Below are positions 63,529 through 64,000 of a stretch of 64,000 bases of DNA, piece after piece (position 1 is the first letter of the stretch; each line of letters starts with the position of its first letter). Below the pieces are notes generated by a model. It saw nothing but the letters and a program-made list of their open reading frames with translations, did not search any database and was not told the origin of the DNA. Position numbers and translations under genes: made by a program. The stretch comes from Streptomyces griseus subsp. griseus (GTDB taxonomy: Bacteria > Actinomycetota > Actinomycetes > Streptomycetales > Streptomycetaceae): positions 1 through 64,000 of the forward strand of contig NZ_CP032543.1 of the NCBI RefSeq assembly GCF_003610995.1, written 5' to 3'.

Positions 63529-64000
63529 CGCCGCCTGCGCGGGCGGGGCAGGCGATGCCCGACCGCCGCGGGGCCCACGCGCGCAGCGATGGCGCAGATC
63601 TTTCGGTCGTCACGTCGGGGCCCCGTCCGGAGCTGCGAGCTTCGCGTGGTTGGCGGGCTCGGCGCCGACAGGGCGTGGGCGACGGACGGTTGGCCGGCCC
63701 GCTTCGCTCGAATCGCGGGGAGGCGCGGTCGAGATCCCGGCCCGGGGGCGTGAGCCAGGTCGTGACCGGCTCCGGAAGGTGCGGCACGGCGGTGCATTGA
63801 TGGGTGGCCGTCGCCTCGGCGCCTCAAGCGCGGGCGGGGTGGTCGGGCGCGGCTGCCATCCCCGTGAAGTTGGCCAGCGCTGAAGGCCCGTACCCCGCCG
63901 CGAAAGCTGGGGGTACGGGCCTTCTTGCTGTTCTAGGCGGCTCCAGAACCTCCTGAGGGCACCCAGGCGGCTAAAGCCCGCTGTCGGAGTCTCCGCGAGC
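63529..64000. other. no gene seen except a terminator
   Basis: Frames here lack protein-like composition. A strong hairpin lies at 63883-63923; it may end a gene that lies beyond the window on the other strand. Confidence 0.3.
63883..63923. terminator. strong hairpin near the window end
   Basis: AAGGCCCGTACCCC pairs perfectly with GGGGTACGGGCCTT over 14 bp, with a 13-base loop. It can work in either direction. Confidence 0.7.

Noticed and set aside
63883..63923. Telomere-like end palindromes at the window end
   Set aside because: There is only a single hairpin, not the multiple packed palindromes of Streptomyces telomeres.

Overview
The window is very GC-rich, with actinobacterial codon use, GTG starts and many ATGA/GTGA overlaps. 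It carries a telomere-maintenance pair (tap and tpg) found on linear Streptomyces replicons. I read it as an accessory, probably subtelomeric, arm of a Streptomyces chromosome or a large linear plasmid. No telomere sequence, rRNA, tRNA or CRISPR array is visible.

Layout. 1-9.2 kb: the end of a truncated gene, a telomere-type SF2 helicase, and a Tn7-like transposition operon (tniQ, a TnsA-like gene whose nuclease residues look lost, a D,D-35-E tnsB and a tnsC ATPase). 9.3-11.9 kb: a truncated IS5-family element and decayed genes. 12-16 kb: a secreted RHS/YD-repeat protein with a small overlapping membrane-protein gene and an orphan RHS core fragment. 16-25 kb: a coiled-coil gene, tap, tpg, a second tpg paralogue and plasmid-type hypothetical genes. 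25-29 kb: a RelE-like toxin-antitoxin module, a SnoaL-like gene and decayed sequence. 29-35.5 kb: three IS5-type insertions around a 4-kb island holding a GT-C glycosyltransferase and a two-component system. 35.5-41 kb: a broken class F sortase, a VOC protein, a membrane-anchored sulfite-oxidase-like molybdoenzyme and a GNAT acetyltransferase preceded by a terminator.

41.9-48.2 kb is a compact operon: MFS exporter, triple-NUDIX protein, a methyltransferase-NUDIX-PCMT fusion of the FxLD RiPP-associated type, a 30-codon ORF coupled at both ends, and a kinase-like phosphotransferase. It ends at an IS701-family remnant. That remnant is split by a 622-bp element with imperfect 55-bp terminal inverted repeats (TGTC... 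ends) and a 5-bp target duplication. Removing the element restores the transposase reading frame exactly. Such ends and duplication length are typical of the Tn7/Tn5053/Mu class, and a TnsB/TnsC operon lies 40 kb away, so this is the best candidate for an undescribed mini-transposon.

49.5-64 kb: a DUF5958-type gene, broken methyltransferase and XPB helicase genes, an FHA protein coupled to a Ser/Thr kinase fused to an extracellular transglycosylase-like domain, several exported proteins including two serine hydrolases, regulators (ArsR-like, MerR), and a lectin-repeat protein. Many genes carry single frameshifts or stops, as expected of a decaying accessory arm, but some could be assembly errors.
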